From Opitutia bacterium (lineage in GTDB: Bacteria > Verrucomicrobiota > Verrucomicrobiia > Opitutales > Opitutaceae): a stretch of 37,044 nucleotides of DNA. This document shows positions 7,624 through 17,068 of this stretch, in pieces; within the stretch, counting starts at the first letter, position 1; each line of letters opens with the position of its first letter. The notes under the pieces were generated by a model that saw only the letters and a program-made list of their open reading frames with translations, ran no database searches and was not told where the DNA came from. The stretch lies in NCBI GenBank assembly GCA_947453695.1, contig CANGHW010000041.1:1-37044 (forward strand). The letters run 5' to 3'. The position numbers and the translations under genes are program-made.

Positions 7624-9036
7624 TCAGTTATCTTTGAGATCGATCAGCGCAAACTTCGGCACGAGCAGGTGCATCAAAATCCAAGCCGTGAGGTAGGCAG
7701 AGCCACAGATCACGAAAAGGATGCCGTAGCCTACCTCGATTTTGCCGAGTGTGGTGTAGTGCGCGAGCAAAACGCCGGCGGCGCGTGCTACGAAGATGCC
7801 GCCGATGCCGCCGGCCATGCCGCCGATGCCGGTGACAGAGGCCACCGCACGCTTGGGGAACATGTCGGAAACAGTAGTAAAGATATTGGCTGACCACGCC
7901 TGGTGCGAGGCGGTGGCGACGCCGATTGTGAGCACGGCGAGCCAGATATGAATCTCACCGAGCTTCGAGGCGAAGAGCACCGCGAGCGGCCCGAGAGCGA
8001 AGATGAACATCGAGAGTTTGCGCGCCTTGTTCATGTCCATGCCGCGACCCGCGAGATACTTTGGGAGCCAGCCGCCGAAGATGGAGCCGACGGTCGAGAT
8101 CGAGTAGACCACCGCGACAGCGATCGTCCAACTGATGAAGCCGGGCACCTCGGAGTTGGCCCCGGTGAAGCCTGGATGGGCCAGCTTGTAGGCGGCGACG
8201 CGGCGGGCGTTCTCGTCGTTCAGGAAAGCCGGCAGCCAGAACATATAAAACCACCAGATCGGATCGGTGAGGAACTTGCCGAGCGCGAACGCCCAGGTCT
8301 GGCGAAACGTCAACAAGCGGCCCCAGCTAACCTTGCCTGCTGGTGCGCCAGAGGCGGGAGCGGCCTCGTCCTTGTCGCTGTGAATGAAATCGTATTCCGC
8401 CTGCTTGAGGTGGCCGCTCTTCAGCTTTTCCGCGGGGGAGTCATAGGTCTTATACCAAAAGAAAAGCCACAGGAGGCCGACGGCACCGGTGAGAATGAAC
8501 GCCCACTCCCAGCCCCACCACTCGGCGATGTAGGGGACGCTGATCGGCGCGATGATCGCACCGACATTGGCGCCGGAATTGTAGAGACCGGTGGCGAAGG
8601 CGCGCTCCTTTTTCGGAAACCACTCGGCCATCGTCTTGTTGGCCGCCGGGAAATTGCCCGACTCGGTCAGGCCGAGCGCCGCACGCCAGAAGCCGAAGCT
8701 CCACGTGTGGTGGCCAAACGCATGGCCGATCGCGGCGATGCTCCAGCCGATGAGTGAGTAGGCGTAGCCAGACTTCGTCCCGACCCGGTCGATCACGCGA
8801 CCGGCGAAGACCATGCCAATGGCGTAAGCGAGCTGGAAGCAGATGACGACGGTGGAGTAGTTCAGTTCCTGCGTCGCCTTGTCCGCACCGAAGACGCCGT
8901 CGGCCGAGAGCACCGGCTTGAGCAAGCCGAGGACGTTGCGATCGAGGTAATTGATCGTCGTCGCAGCGAAGACCAGCGTGCAGATGGTCCAGCGATAGCG
9001 GCCGATCTCTTCGTTGATTTGGTTGAACTTGCTCAT
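7624..9036 (-). CDS. exuT: MFS hexuronate transporter, ExuT type
   Basis: A 470-residue major facilitator with about 12 hydrophobic helices, of the anion:cation symporter (ACS) group. The early motif INYLDRNVLGLLKP (about residues 28-41) and the segments GLTESGNFPAANKTMAEWFPKKERAFATG (about residues 122-150, given in part as key pattern G-x-x-E-x-x-N-F-P) match hexuronate and sugar-acid transporters. It imports galacturonate or glucuronate by proton symport in the family. It is the last gene of the operon with uxaE and uxaC, and a terminator follows. The gene context makes the substrate assignment likely; in isolation it could be a transporter for another aldohexonate. Confidence 0.88.
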   Translation of the reverse strand: MSKFNQINEEIGRYRWTICTLVFAATTINYLDRNVLGLLKPVLSADGVFGADKATQELNYSTVVICFQLAYAIGMVFAGRVIDRVGTKSGYAYSLIGWSIAAIGHAFGHHTWSFGFWRAALGLTESGNFPAANKTMAEWFPKKERAFATGLYNSGANVGAIIAPISVPYIAEWWGWEWAFILTGAVGLLWLFFWYKTYDSPAEKLKSGHLKQAEYDFIHSDKDEAAPASGAPAGKVSWGRLLTFRQTWAFALGKFLTDPIWWFYMFWLPAFLNDENARRVAAYKLAHPGFTGANSEVPGFISWTIAVAVVYSISTVGSIFGGWLPKYLAGRGMDMNKARKLSMFIFALGPLAVLFASKLGEIHIWLAVLTIGVATASHQAWSANIFTTVSDMFPKRAVASVTGIGGMAGGIGGIFVARAAGVLLAHYTTLGKIEVGYGILFVICGSAYLTAWILMHLLVPKFALIDLKDN

Positions 9037-9175
9037 GGGGAGGGGTGGAGGCGGGATGAAACCGGGACGGACAGGCGACCCGGCGCGGCGGCCGGGTCAG
9101 AGGGAAAAGGCCGGGGGAAAGATCCGGGGCGGGCGGCGCCCGCCGGATCATCTCCACCCGCCTGAGGGGGCGGCG

Positions 9176-10627
9176 TTACTTCGTCTTCGCGGAAAACTCC
9201 GGGGCGAGTTCGAGGCCGAAATAGTCGCGGGCGTTGCGGAAGCAGATGTTGCGCACCATGCCGCCGACGAGGCCGTAGTCGTTCGGAATCTCGCCGCGGG
9301 CCATGTCGCCACCGAGAAGATTGCAGAGCGTGCGGCGGAAATACTCGTGGCGCGGGTAACTCACAAAACTGCGCGAATCCGTGAGCATGCCGACGAAGCG
9401 CGAGAGGAGGCCGAGGTTGGAGAGGGCGTTGATCTGCCACTCCATCGCTTCCTTCTGGTCAAGGAACCACCAGCCGCTGCCGAACTGAATTTTGCCGGGG
9501 ATTGAGCCGTCCTGGAAATTCCCAATCATCGTGCCCATGACGTAATTGTCGGCGGGGTTGAGATTGTAGATGACGGTGCGCGGGAGCTGGTCGGTCGAAT
9601 CGAGCGTGTTGAGGTAGCGCGAGAGCGCAGCGGCCTGCGGGAAATCGCCAATGGAATCGAAACCGGTGTCGGGTCCGAGCTTGGTGAGGAGGCGGACGTT
9701 GTTGTTCCGTAGGGCGCCGAGGTGGAGCTGCTTGGTCCAGCCCCGGGCGGCGTCCCAGCGGCCGAATTCCAGCATGAGGTAGGAGCCGAAGCGGGCGACG
9801 TCCTCCGGCGAGGCAGCGCGGCCGGCGCGGGCGGCGTCAAAGATCATCTTGGCCTGCGCATGCGTGCAGGGCTCGGCGAGCGCGGACTCCAAGCCATGGT
9901 CAGAGACGCGTCCACCGATCTCATGGAAATCGTCGTGACGCTTCTTCAACGCGCTAAGGAAGTCGTCGAATTTCTTGATGCCCGCGGACGCGAACGATCC
10001 ACCGGCAGCGGCGGCGAGTTTGTCGTTCCACGCATTGAACACCGCGGGATTACCCACGGCCATCGACTTGTCGGGACGGAAGGTCGGGTAAACGCGGGTC
10101 TTGAGTTTGCTCTTCCGGATCTGCACGTGGAGATCGAGCGAGTCGGCCGGATCGTCGGTCGTGCAGACCACCGTGACCTTCGATTGGGTGAGGAGGTCGT
10201 GGGTGCGGAGCTTCGGGAGCTTGGCGTTGGCCGACTTCCACACTTTCTCGGCGGATTTTCCATCGAGAAGGCCGTCAAAGCCGAAGTAGCGCTTCAGTTC
10301 GAGGTGCGACCAGTGAAAGAGCGGGTTGCGCAGCGTGTGCGGCATTGTCTCAGCCCACGCCTGGAACTTCTCGCGGGGCGTAGCATCACCCGTGATAAAG
10401 CGCTCATTGACGCCGTTGGTGCGGAGCGCACGCCACTTGTAGTGATCGCCGCCGAGCCAGAGTTCGGCGAGGTCGGAGAACTGGTGGTTGGACGCGATCT
10501 GCTGGGGCGGGAGGTGACAGTGGTAATCGAAGATCGGCTCAGGGGCGGCGTAGCGGTGATAGAGCTCACGCGCCTGTTTCGTCGCGAGGAGGAAGTCGTC
10601 GTGGATGAGGGGGCGGGACTTGGCCAT
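9176..10627 (-). CDS. uxaC: uronate isomerase UxaC
   Basis: A 483-residue amidohydrolase-superfamily enzyme, near the usual 465-475 residues. It interconverts D-galacturonate and D-tagaturonate, or D-glucuronate and D-fructuronate, in the cytosol. Visible landmarks are IFDYHCHLPP near residue 33 (the HxH metal motif), LWLGGDHYKWRALRTNG near residue 57 and a C-terminal MLTDSRSFVSYPRHEYFRR segment characteristic of UxaC. It lies between uxaE (46 nt upstream) and exuT (139 nt downstream) in one transcriptional direction. No Shine-Dalgarno sequence is seen before the ATG. Confidence 0.95.
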   Translation of the reverse strand: MAKSRPLIHDDFLLATKQARELYHRYAAPEPIFDYHCHLPPQQIASNHQFSDLAELWLGGDHYKWRALRTNGVNERFITGDATPREKFQAWAETMPHTLRNPLFHWSHLELKRYFGFDGLLDGKSAEKVWKSANAKLPKLRTHDLLTQSKVTVVCTTDDPADSLDLHVQIRKSKLKTRVYPTFRPDKSMAVGNPAVFNAWNDKLAAAAGGSFASAGIKKFDDFLSALKKRHDDFHEIGGRVSDHGLESALAEPCTHAQAKMIFDAARAGRAASPEDVARFGSYLMLEFGRWDAARGWTKQLHLGALRNNNVRLLTKLGPDTGFDSIGDFPQAAALSRYLNTLDSTDQLPRTVIYNLNPADNYVMGTMIGNFQDGSIPGKIQFGSGWWFLDQKEAMEWQINALSNLGLLSRFVGMLTDSRSFVSYPRHEYFRRTLCNLLGGDMARGEIPNDYGLVGGMVRNICFRNARDYFGLELAPEFSAKTK

Positions 10628-10672
10628 GATCGGATGCGAGGTTGGATTTTCGGGGAACGGGGAAGCGATGCC

Positions 10673-12526
10673 TTACTTGGAGATATCGTTAAGCATCGTG
10701 TCGAGCGAGGTGTAGCCGGCGAGGAGTTTGCGGGCGGCCGCGCACGTGGCGCCCGAAGCGAGGCCGGTGTTCTCGGCGAGGAACACGATGTAGGTCGCGA
10801 TGTTTTTCGCGAAGTTGAGGCGGCCTTCGTCGCTGATGGTGTAGAACCGCGCGCGCTGGCGGTAGCCGGCAGGCGTGTGGTCGCCGAGCGCGGACTTGGC
10901 CGGGCGTCCATCGGCAGCGAGGACGTGGAGAAAGTTATACTCGAACCAGAACATGTGCTCCGGGCTCGCGGGCAAAGCCTCAAGCGCGGCGCGCGTGGCC
11001 GCCGGATTGGCGAATACGTCGATCGGCTTGCCGGATTTCGCGAGCGCATCAGCCACGAAGATGCGCGCCATCTTCTGCTCCGTCGCATCGGCGCTAAACG
11101 AACCGAGGAGCGCGAGCTCGAGGGTAAATTTATACCAGTCGCTCCAGAGCGCCTGGTCAGCGGGGTGCTTCGAGGCGAAGAGCGCACGGCCCATTTCGTA
11201 GGTGTAGCGTCCACTGGTCTTGATCTCGAGGCGGCTGCCGGTCACCTGCCCCATTACCTGATAGTTTTCCGCAGATTTGCCGGAGCCGGAGTGGAAGCCG
11301 ATGCTCGCGCCAAAGTCTTTGCACACGGCCCACTGCTTCTCGATCAACACCTTCAATGCGGCGTTGTCGGGATAGGGCATGTTCTTCTGGAAACCAAAGG
11401 CCGGCGCGACGAAGTGGATCTTCATCCCGAGTGCCTCGCACAGCGCCAGCATGATCGCGGTCGTTTCGGGGGTCGTCAGTCCGGGCAACTCGTCGATCGA
11501 AAGCTCGCGGAGATAGGCGCGGCCGACGTCGGTCGTGAACAGCTTCGCGCGGGCGGCGGCGTATTTTTCGTCGCGGCGCTTCATCTTTTGCAACGAAGGC
11601 CAGACGTAAGCGAGGAGCTTGGCGAAGTCGGCTTCGTTGAGCGTGAGGCCGGCCTGCGCGACACGGGCCTTTACGGTCGCGACGAGCGCGGCGGGGACAT
11701 TCGCGGCGACCCATGCGGAGGCATCGTCAGCCACCTTCGTTTGCGCGAGTTCGGGCGAGAGATCGAAGGTGATGTAGCTCGCGAGCACGCATCCGGTCAC
11801 GAGTGCGTCTTCGCGGTTGTCGAACTTGCCGCCGATGGGCTGGTGGTCGGCATTGAAAGACCACGCGATGCCGCGGCGGTGAAAGCCGGTTTTCAGTTTC
11901 GAGAGGATACAGCCGTGGCTCATGCCCTCGACGCTCTGGCCTTGATGGCCCTCGGGGACGTTGGTCCCGATGAAGGGGAACGGCACGGTGTCGAGCTGGC
12001 CGGCGAGCATGACATCGGTGTCGTAGACGAGCTCACGCGGGATCGAGTTCTGGTTCGCCGTGACGCCGAGGCTGAGGGCGCTCATCGCCCACTCCACCGC
12101 GGGCCAGTGCAGCGTCGTAAACCGGGCGCCAATGCCGAGCGTGCTGCGGCCGAGTTGCTCGGCAGCCGTCGGAAAAATCGTGCACTTTGGGTTGTGCGCC
12201 TGGGCGAGGTTTTTCAACGCGAGGAGGTTCGCAAACGTCGCGGGAAAGATCGTCGTGCCGTCGGCCAGCGCGACGGCATCGTGCAACGCGCCGGCCTTCG
12301 CGGCCTCGCCCTGGAGGCGCCAGGCGCAATCGCCTTGGGCATTCTCCAGCAGCGTGAACGCACCCGCCGCCGTATCAAAGCGGCTCTTGTCATAGACCTT
12401 CACGGCCTTGCTCGCCCGGAGCTCCTCGCGCAGCGCGGGCCAGTCGAGGCAGAAGTCGGGCGACACACACGGGTTGGTCGCGATGCGGAGGTTGTTGGCG
12501 AGAAGGAAGCGATTGATGGCGGACAT
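10673..12526 (-). CDS. uxaE: tagaturonate epimerase UxaE family
   Basis: A 617-residue protein of the UxaE (tagaturonate 3-epimerase) family described first in Thermotoga, where it converts D-tagaturonate to D-fructuronate and bypasses the UxaB/UxaA branch. Supporting features are its position upstream of uxaC and exuT, and internal motifs that recur in this family: VEGMSHGCILSKLKTGFHRRG (roughly residues 220-240), FHSGSGKSAENYQVMG (about residue 410) and a conserved KTSGRYTYEMGRALF segment. The protein is longer than the roughly 480-500 residues I recall for the Thermotoga enzyme. The start at 12526 (MSAINRFLLANN) is preferred; the upstream ATG at 12595 would add 23 unrelated residues. It is the first gene of the operon. 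Confidence 0.8.
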   Translation of the reverse strand: MSAINRFLLANNLRIATNPCVSPDFCLDWPALREELRASKAVKVYDKSRFDTAAGAFTLLENAQGDCAWRLQGEAAKAGALHDAVALADGTTIFPATFANLLALKNLAQAHNPKCTIFPTAAEQLGRSTLGIGARFTTLHWPAVEWAMSALSLGVTANQNSIPRELVYDTDVMLAGQLDTVPFPFIGTNVPEGHQGQSVEGMSHGCILSKLKTGFHRRGIAWSFNADHQPIGGKFDNREDALVTGCVLASYITFDLSPELAQTKVADDASAWVAANVPAALVATVKARVAQAGLTLNEADFAKLLAYVWPSLQKMKRRDEKYAAARAKLFTTDVGRAYLRELSIDELPGLTTPETTAIMLALCEALGMKIHFVAPAFGFQKNMPYPDNAALKVLIEKQWAVCKDFGASIGFHSGSGKSAENYQVMGQVTGSRLEIKTSGRYTYEMGRALFASKHPADQALWSDWYKFTLELALLGSFSADATEQKMARIFVADALAKSGKPIDVFANPAATRAALEALPASPEHMFWFEYNFLHVLAADGRPAKSALGDHTPAGYRQRARFYTISDEGRLNFAKNIATYIVFLAENTGLASGATCAAARKLLAGYTSLDTMLNDISK

Positions 12527-12643
12527 GGCGAAAGAGGGAAAGGGCAGAGCGAAAAGTGGCGCAGAATCCTCCGCCGCTGACAAGGCTAGGTTCAAAATAA
12601 GGACACGCGTCCGCGCCGGACCGTCCGTCGGGCTACCATGTGC

Positions 12644-13156
12644 TCAGCGGTCCCACTTGTCGGCCGCGTCGCGGATGAGTTGCTGCAGGAGCGGGAAGCG
12701 CACTTCGCCGTAGTTCAGCGCGTAACGGAGCTGGCCATCACGAAATACCCAGGTCGTGGGCAACCACGAGACCGGCAAACCGAGAAACCGGTCGAAGCGC
12801 TCGCCGGCCTGCCGCGCCGGGTTCGGGTGCAGCAGCAATTGGAAATTGGCCTGCCGGCCGACGTCGTTCTTCTCCAGCAAGGCACGCCCGTCTTCGTTGT
12901 GCCACGCGGTGACAAAGATGAATTTCACCTCGGCATTGGTGTCGATAAAGGTGCTCCAGCCGCTCTTCCCAAGTGAGGCCACGCTGTTTTGGTTCCATGG
13001 CGCCCAGAAGTGCACGACGGTCACGCCCGTCGACTTCACGGCCTCGGCGACTTGCTCCTCCGTGGCTTTGAAGGAGGCCGCGTTGGCCGCCACCCCTCCC
13101 GCGCTCAACAGGCACGTGCAACACAGAACAAGGAGAAGCCGGCGAAAACGCATCAT
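12644..13156 (-). CDS. exported thioredoxin-fold protein lacking CxxC
   Basis: A 170-residue protein with a clear signal peptide (MMRFRRLLLVLCCTCLLSAG, cleavage probably after AANA near residue 29). The mature part looks like a thioredoxin fold: VTVVHFWAPWNQNS aligns with the strand and active-site loop of thioredoxin, but the WCxxC cysteines are replaced (W-N-Q-N-S), so disulfide exchange through that site is not possible. GLPVSWLPTTWVFRDG near residue 128 matches the cis-proline loop of the fold. It is divergently oriented from tex, with 102 nt between the starts. The long upstream frame extending to 13474 lies inside tex and is rejected. The role is unknown; a periplasmic binding or chaperone-like use of the fold is possible. 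Confidence 0.75.
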   Translation of the reverse strand: MMRFRRLLLVLCCTCLLSAGGVAANAASFKATEEQVAEAVKSTGVTVVHFWAPWNQNSVASLGKSGWSTFIDTNAEVKFIFVTAWHNEDGRALLEKNDVGRQANFQLLLHPNPARQAGERFDRFLGLPVSWLPTTWVFRDGQLRYALNYGEVRFPLLQQLIRDAADKWDR

Positions 13157-13258
13157 GCTCCGACCGTGGAAGAGCTTTTTGCAGAGGCAACCTCGCGGCA
13201 CGTCATTTTGGAGATTGCGCGCCCGCCCCCGCGCGCTCTGCTCGCCCCCTTTCCACGC

Positions 13259-15619
13259 ATGTCCGTCGTCGCTTCCCCGGCCACCACTCAACCCAATCCC
13301 GACCACGTCCTCCGCCTCGCGGCGGAGTTGAACATCAAGGTCTACCAGGTCGCGGCCACCGCGCAGCTCTTCGCCGAGGGCGCGACCGTGCCGTTCATCG
13401 CCCGCTACCGCAAAGAAGTCACCGGCGAACTCGACGAGGTCCAGGTCCTCGCGATCCGTGACCGCCTCGAGCAAATGAAGGCCATCGACGAGCGCCGCGC
13501 CGCCATCCTCTCGTCACTCAAGGAGCGCAATCTCCTCACACCCGCCCTCGAGAAGTCCATCAACGCGGCCGACACCCTCGCCGCTTTGGAGGACATTTAC
13601 CTTCCCTTCCGCCCGAAGAAGCGCACGCGCGCCACCATCGCGAAGGAGAAAGGCCTCGAACCCCTCTCCGAGGTCCTCTGGGCCCAAGACCCGGCCACCG
13701 ACGCCCTCGCCGCCGCCCAAGCCTACGTGGGCAAGGAATACACCGCCGACGACGGCAAAAACGTTGTCTCGAAAATCGCCTCCGTCGAGGAGGCGTTTGC
13801 CGGCGCCCGCGATATCATTGCCGAGCGCGTGAGCGACGACAAAGATGCCCGCGCCAAACTCCGCGCCGTCTACCAGAAGGACGCGATCATCTCCTCCAAG
13901 GTCCTCACCGGTAAAGATAGCTCGGTCGAAGCCTCCAAGTTCAAAGACTATTTCGAGTGGAGCGAACCCCTCGCGAAAGCCCCCAGCCACCGCGTCCTCG
14001 CGATGCGCCGCGGCGAGAAGGAGCTCTTCCTCATGATGCGCGTGCAGCTCCCCGACGAGGCCACCGCCTTCGCCGAGGTGCAGCAGCTGTTCGTGAAGGG
14101 CAAGGGCTCCGCCTCAGACCAAGTCGTGCTCGCCGTGCAGGATGCCTGCAAACGCCTCCTCTGCCCCGCCATGGAAACCGAGATGCGGCTCGAATCCAAG
14201 AAGCGCGCCGACGAGGCCGGCATCAAAGTCTTCGCCGACAATCTCCGCGAACTCCTCCTCGCCGCACCGCTCGGCCAGAAAGCCGTCATGGCCATCGACC
14301 CCGGCATCCGCACCGGTTGCAAAGTCGTGATCCTCGATCGTCAGGGCAAACTCCTCCACAACGACGTCGTTTTCCCCGATCGCATGGAAGTCGAGGCGAA
14401 GGAAAAACTCACCGGCTTCGTGAAGTTCTTCAGCGTCGAGGCCGTCGCCATCGGCAACGGCACTGCCGGCCGCGAAACCGAGGCCTTCGTCCGCACCCTC
14501 GGCCTCTCGCCCGCGATTCCCATCGTGATGGTGAACGAATCCGGCGCCTCCATCTACTCCGCCAGCGACGTCGCCCGCGAAGAGTTTCCCGACCACGATC
14601 TCACCGTCCGCGGCGCGGTCTCCATTGGCCGCCGCCTCATGGACCCGCTCGCCGAGCTCGTGAAGCTCGACCCTAAATCTATCGGCGTGGGCCAATACCA
14701 GCACGACGTTGATCAGTCCGCCCTCAAGCGTTCGCTCGACGACACGGTCGTCAGCTCCGTGAACGGCGTCGGCGTCGAACTCAACACTGCGTCAAAGCAG
14801 CTCCTCAGCTACGTCTCCGGTCTCAACAGCGCGATCGCCACCGCCATCGTCGCGCGCCGCAACGAGAAAGGCCCCTTCAAATCCCGCGCCGATCTCAAGG
14901 AGGTCCCGCGCCTTGGGCCGAAAGCATTTGAGCAAGCCGCCGGCTTCCTCCGCATCCGCGACGCCGCCCATCCACTCGATTCGAGCGCCGTGCATCCCGA
15001 ACGCTATGCCCTCGTGGAAAAAATGGCCGCCGATCTCGGCACCACCGTCTCCGCGCTCATTGTCGACGCCAAGCTTCGCGCCAAAATCAAACTCGAGAAC
15101 TACGTTACTGCCGACGTCGGCCTCCCGACCCTGACCGACATCATGGCCGAGCTCGCGAAGCCCGGCCGCGACCCGCGCGAGAAATTCGAAGTCTTCGCGT
15201 TCTCCGCGGACGTCCATCAGCCGAGCGACCTCAAGCCGGGCATGAAACTCCCCGGCATTGTGACGAACGTCACCGCGTTTGGCGCCTTCGTGGACATCGG
15301 CGTCCACCAAGACGGCCTCGTGCACGTCTCGCAGCTCGCCGATTCCTTCGTGAAGGAACCCTCCGCTGTCGTGAAGCCAGGGCAGAAAGTTCAGGTTACC
15401 GTCACCGAGGTCGATCTCCCGCGCAACCGCATCGCTCTCTCCATGCGCAGCAATCCCATCCTTGGCCCGAAGACCGCCAACGCCGGCAGTCCCGGCGGCC
15501 AGCGCGGCCCCGGCGGCGGCGGCCCTCGCCCCGGTGGAGGTGGCGCGCCTGCCGCCCCCCGCGCCCCTCAGGCTGTGAACAACGATTGGTTCGCCGCCGC
15601 GCTGAACAAGAAACGCTGA
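13259..15619 (+). CDS. tex: transcription accessory protein Tex
   Basis: A 786-residue cytosolic RNA-binding protein. The Tex N-terminal helical domain begins at about residue 12 (FAEGATVPFIARYRKEVTG). The YqgF/RNase H-like core starts near residue 342 (VMAIDPGIRTGCKVVILD). A helix-hairpin-helix region follows near residues 510-560 (LNTASKQLLSYVSGL, KEVPRLGPKAFEQAAGFLRI), and an S1 RNA-binding domain covers about residues 658-730 (GIVTNVTAFGAFVDIGVHQDGLVHVS). A Gly/Pro-rich disordered tail ends in NNDWFAAALNKKR. Tex associates with RNA polymerase in other bacteria and affects transcription and virulence. The start at 13259 is chosen because the upstream extension overlaps the divergent gene. 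hpf follows 83 nt downstream on the same strand. Confidence 0.95.
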   Translation: MSVVASPATTQPNPDHVLRLAAELNIKVYQVAATAQLFAEGATVPFIARYRKEVTGELDEVQVLAIRDRLEQMKAIDERRAAILSSLKERNLLTPALEKSINAADTLAALEDIYLPFRPKKRTRATIAKEKGLEPLSEVLWAQDPATDALAAAQAYVGKEYTADDGKNVVSKIASVEEAFAGARDIIAERVSDDKDARAKLRAVYQKDAIISSKVLTGKDSSVEASKFKDYFEWSEPLAKAPSHRVLAMRRGEKELFLMMRVQLPDEATAFAEVQQLFVKGKGSASDQVVLAVQDACKRLLCPAMETEMRLESKKRADEAGIKVFADNLRELLLAAPLGQKAVMAIDPGIRTGCKVVILDRQGKLLHNDVVFPDRMEVEAKEKLTGFVKFFSVEAVAIGNGTAGRETEAFVRTLGLSPAIPIVMVNESGASIYSASDVAREEFPDHDLTVRGAVSIGRRLMDPLAELVKLDPKSIGVGQYQHDVDQSALKRSLDDTVVSSVNGVGVELNTASKQLLSYVSGLNSAIATAIVARRNEKGPFKSRADLKEVPRLGPKAFEQAAGFLRIRDAAHPLDSSAVHPERYALVEKMAADLGTTVSALIVDAKLRAKIKLENYVTADVGLPTLTDIMAELAKPGRDPREKFEVFAFSADVHQPSDLKPGMKLPGIVTNVTAFGAFVDIGVHQDGLVHVSQLADSFVKEPSAVVKPGQKVQVTVTEVDLPRNRIALSMRSNPILGPKTANAGSPGGQRGPGGGGPRPGGGGAPAAPRAPQAVNNDWFAAALNKKR

Positions 15620-15702
15620 GTTCCCGTGCGCGCCGCCCTCGATTGAAAAACGGCGCGATTTTCCATCGCACCAATTCAGTCCCACCGAGTCTTTCTCTTC
15701 GC

Positions 15703-16092
15703 ATGCCCAACTCAAAAAACCTCCCTCCCGACCTCGCCGCCAAGCTCATCGTCCGCGGCATCCACCTGGATCTCACCGATGCGCTCCGCACCGCCACGGC
15801 AGAAAAAACCGCCCGCCTGCTCCGCCACAACGACCACATCATCCGTCTCCGCGTCGACCTCGAACTCGACAAGACGCACGGCGTCGGCACGCAGTTTATC
15901 GCCAAGGGACACATCGAAATCGCCGGCCCCGATCTGATCGCGAGCGTCCAGAGCGACGAGGCCTACAAATCCCTCGATCTGTTGGTCGACAAGCTCGATG
16001 GTTTGCTCCGCCGCCGCCACGGACTGCAAAAGGACAAGCGCAATCACCCCCACGCCACCGACCTCGACGTCGAACTGCCGAAGGCCGATTGA
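15703..16092 (+). CDS. hpf: ribosome hibernation promoting factor, short form
   Basis: A 129-residue HPF/RaiA (S30AE) protein. The fold pattern is seen in VRGIHLDLTDALRTATAEKTARLLRHNDHIIRLRVDL (key positions V-R-G-I-H-L, L-T-x-A-L) and DLIASVQSDEAYKSLDLLVDKLDGLLRRR. The family binds the 30S decoding and anticodon region and silences ribosomes in stationary phase. The length indicates the short type without a C-terminal dimerisation domain. The start at 15703 gives the normal N-terminus; the upstream 39-codon extension overlaps tex and is rejected. A strong terminator follows. Confidence 0.88.
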   Translation: MPNSKNLPPDLAAKLIVRGIHLDLTDALRTATAEKTARLLRHNDHIIRLRVDLELDKTHGVGTQFIAKGHIEIAGPDLIASVQSDEAYKSLDLLVDKLDGLLRRRHGLQKDKRNHPHATDLDVELPKAD

Positions 16093-16121
16093 TCGCCTCG
16101 CGGACTAGTTAAATCTTAACT

Positions 16122-16161
16122 GCGGATGGAGAGCTTATGAGCCTCCATCCGCTTTTTATTT
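16122..16161 (+). terminator. intrinsic terminator between hpf and the TerC gene
   Basis: GCGGATGGAG and CTCCATCCGC form a perfect 10-bp stem (16122-16131 and 16143-16152) followed by TTTTTATTTT. It ends hpf transcripts. The TerC gene ends from the other side at 16162, but the minus-strand read lacks an equally good U tract. Confidence 0.88.
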
Positions 16162-16905
16162 TCAGCGATACGGCTGGTGCAGCTCGACCGGCTTGCTCTT
16201 CGCCCGCAGGCGCAGGTTCAACATCTCGACACCAAACGCGAAGGCCATGGAGAAGTAGATGTAGCCCTTCGGAATGTGCTGGCCCAGCGCCTCGCCCACG
16301 AGCGTCACACCAATCAGGATCAGGAAACTCAACGCGAGCATCTTGAGCGTCGGATGGCGGTTCACGAAGTCGCTGATCGCACCGGCAAACACCAACATCA
16401 CGCCAAGCGCGATCACGACCGCGGCAATCATGATCCAGAGCTGGCTCGCCATGCCCACGGCAGTGATCACGGAGTCGAGGGAAAACACGATATCCAGCAG
16501 GAGGATTTGCACGATGGCCGCTTTGAACGAGGCCACCTTGCCGCCCGCCGTCGCGTGGCCGTCGGCCCCTTCAAGTTTTTCATGCACCTCGACGACGCTC
16601 TTACCGATCAGGAAAAGACCACCGAGGAGGAGAATCAGGCTCTTGCCCGTGATCGCGGCATTCAGCACCGGCAACGTGAAGAGCACTTTCGTGAGTCCCA
16701 TCAACCATGAGAGACTGCAGAGGAGCAGCACCCGGGTGATCAGCGCGAGCGAGAGACCGAGCTGGCGTGCCTTGGCCTGCTGCTCCAGCGGCAGTTTGCC
16801 GGCGAGGATCGAGATGAAGATAATGTTGTCGATGCCGAGGACGATCTCGAGCCCAGTGAGCGTGAGGAGCGAAATCCAGACCTGCGGATCAGCGAGGAAT
16901 TCCAT
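16162..16905 (-). CDS. TerC family integral membrane protein
   Basis: A 247-residue inner-membrane protein with seven or so hydrophobic helices. The paired TerC motifs are clear: GLEIVLGIDNIIFISILAGKL near residues 18-38 and LLLDIVFSLDSVITAVGM near residues 134-151, whose acidic residues within the membrane are the signature of the family. Family members are linked to Mn2+ or other metal export and to metallation of exported proteins. It converges with hpf and diverges from the ABC exporter gene, with 163 nt between the two starts. Substrate is not readable. Confidence 0.9.
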   Translation of the reverse strand: MEFLADPQVWISLLTLTGLEIVLGIDNIIFISILAGKLPLEQQAKARQLGLSLALITRVLLLCSLSWLMGLTKVLFTLPVLNAAITGKSLILLLGGLFLIGKSVVEVHEKLEGADGHATAGGKVASFKAAIVQILLLDIVFSLDSVITAVGMASQLWIMIAAVVIALGVMLVFAGAISDFVNRHPTLKMLALSFLILIGVTLVGEALGQHIPKGYIYFSMAFAFGVEMLNLRLRAKSKPVELHQPYR

Positions 16906-17068
16906 AGTGCCCGCGAGCTAGGCGCCCCCTTTCGCCGTGGTCAACCCGGCACGGCGGCGGCACCCGCGCAGACCATGCGCAAAGCTGATGCCGCCGGCGA
17001 GATCGCCGTCTTTGCGCCTTGAGTTTCCATCAGCCGTTCGGCGTCGTCTGCCCCTCCAATCGATACCA

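Noticed and set aside
9722..12580. 952-codon open frame on the plus strand
   Set aside because: It is antisense to uxaC and uxaE, which have clear family motifs; the frame is open only because of the high GC content and has Arg/Glu/Gly-rich sequence with no recognisable domain.
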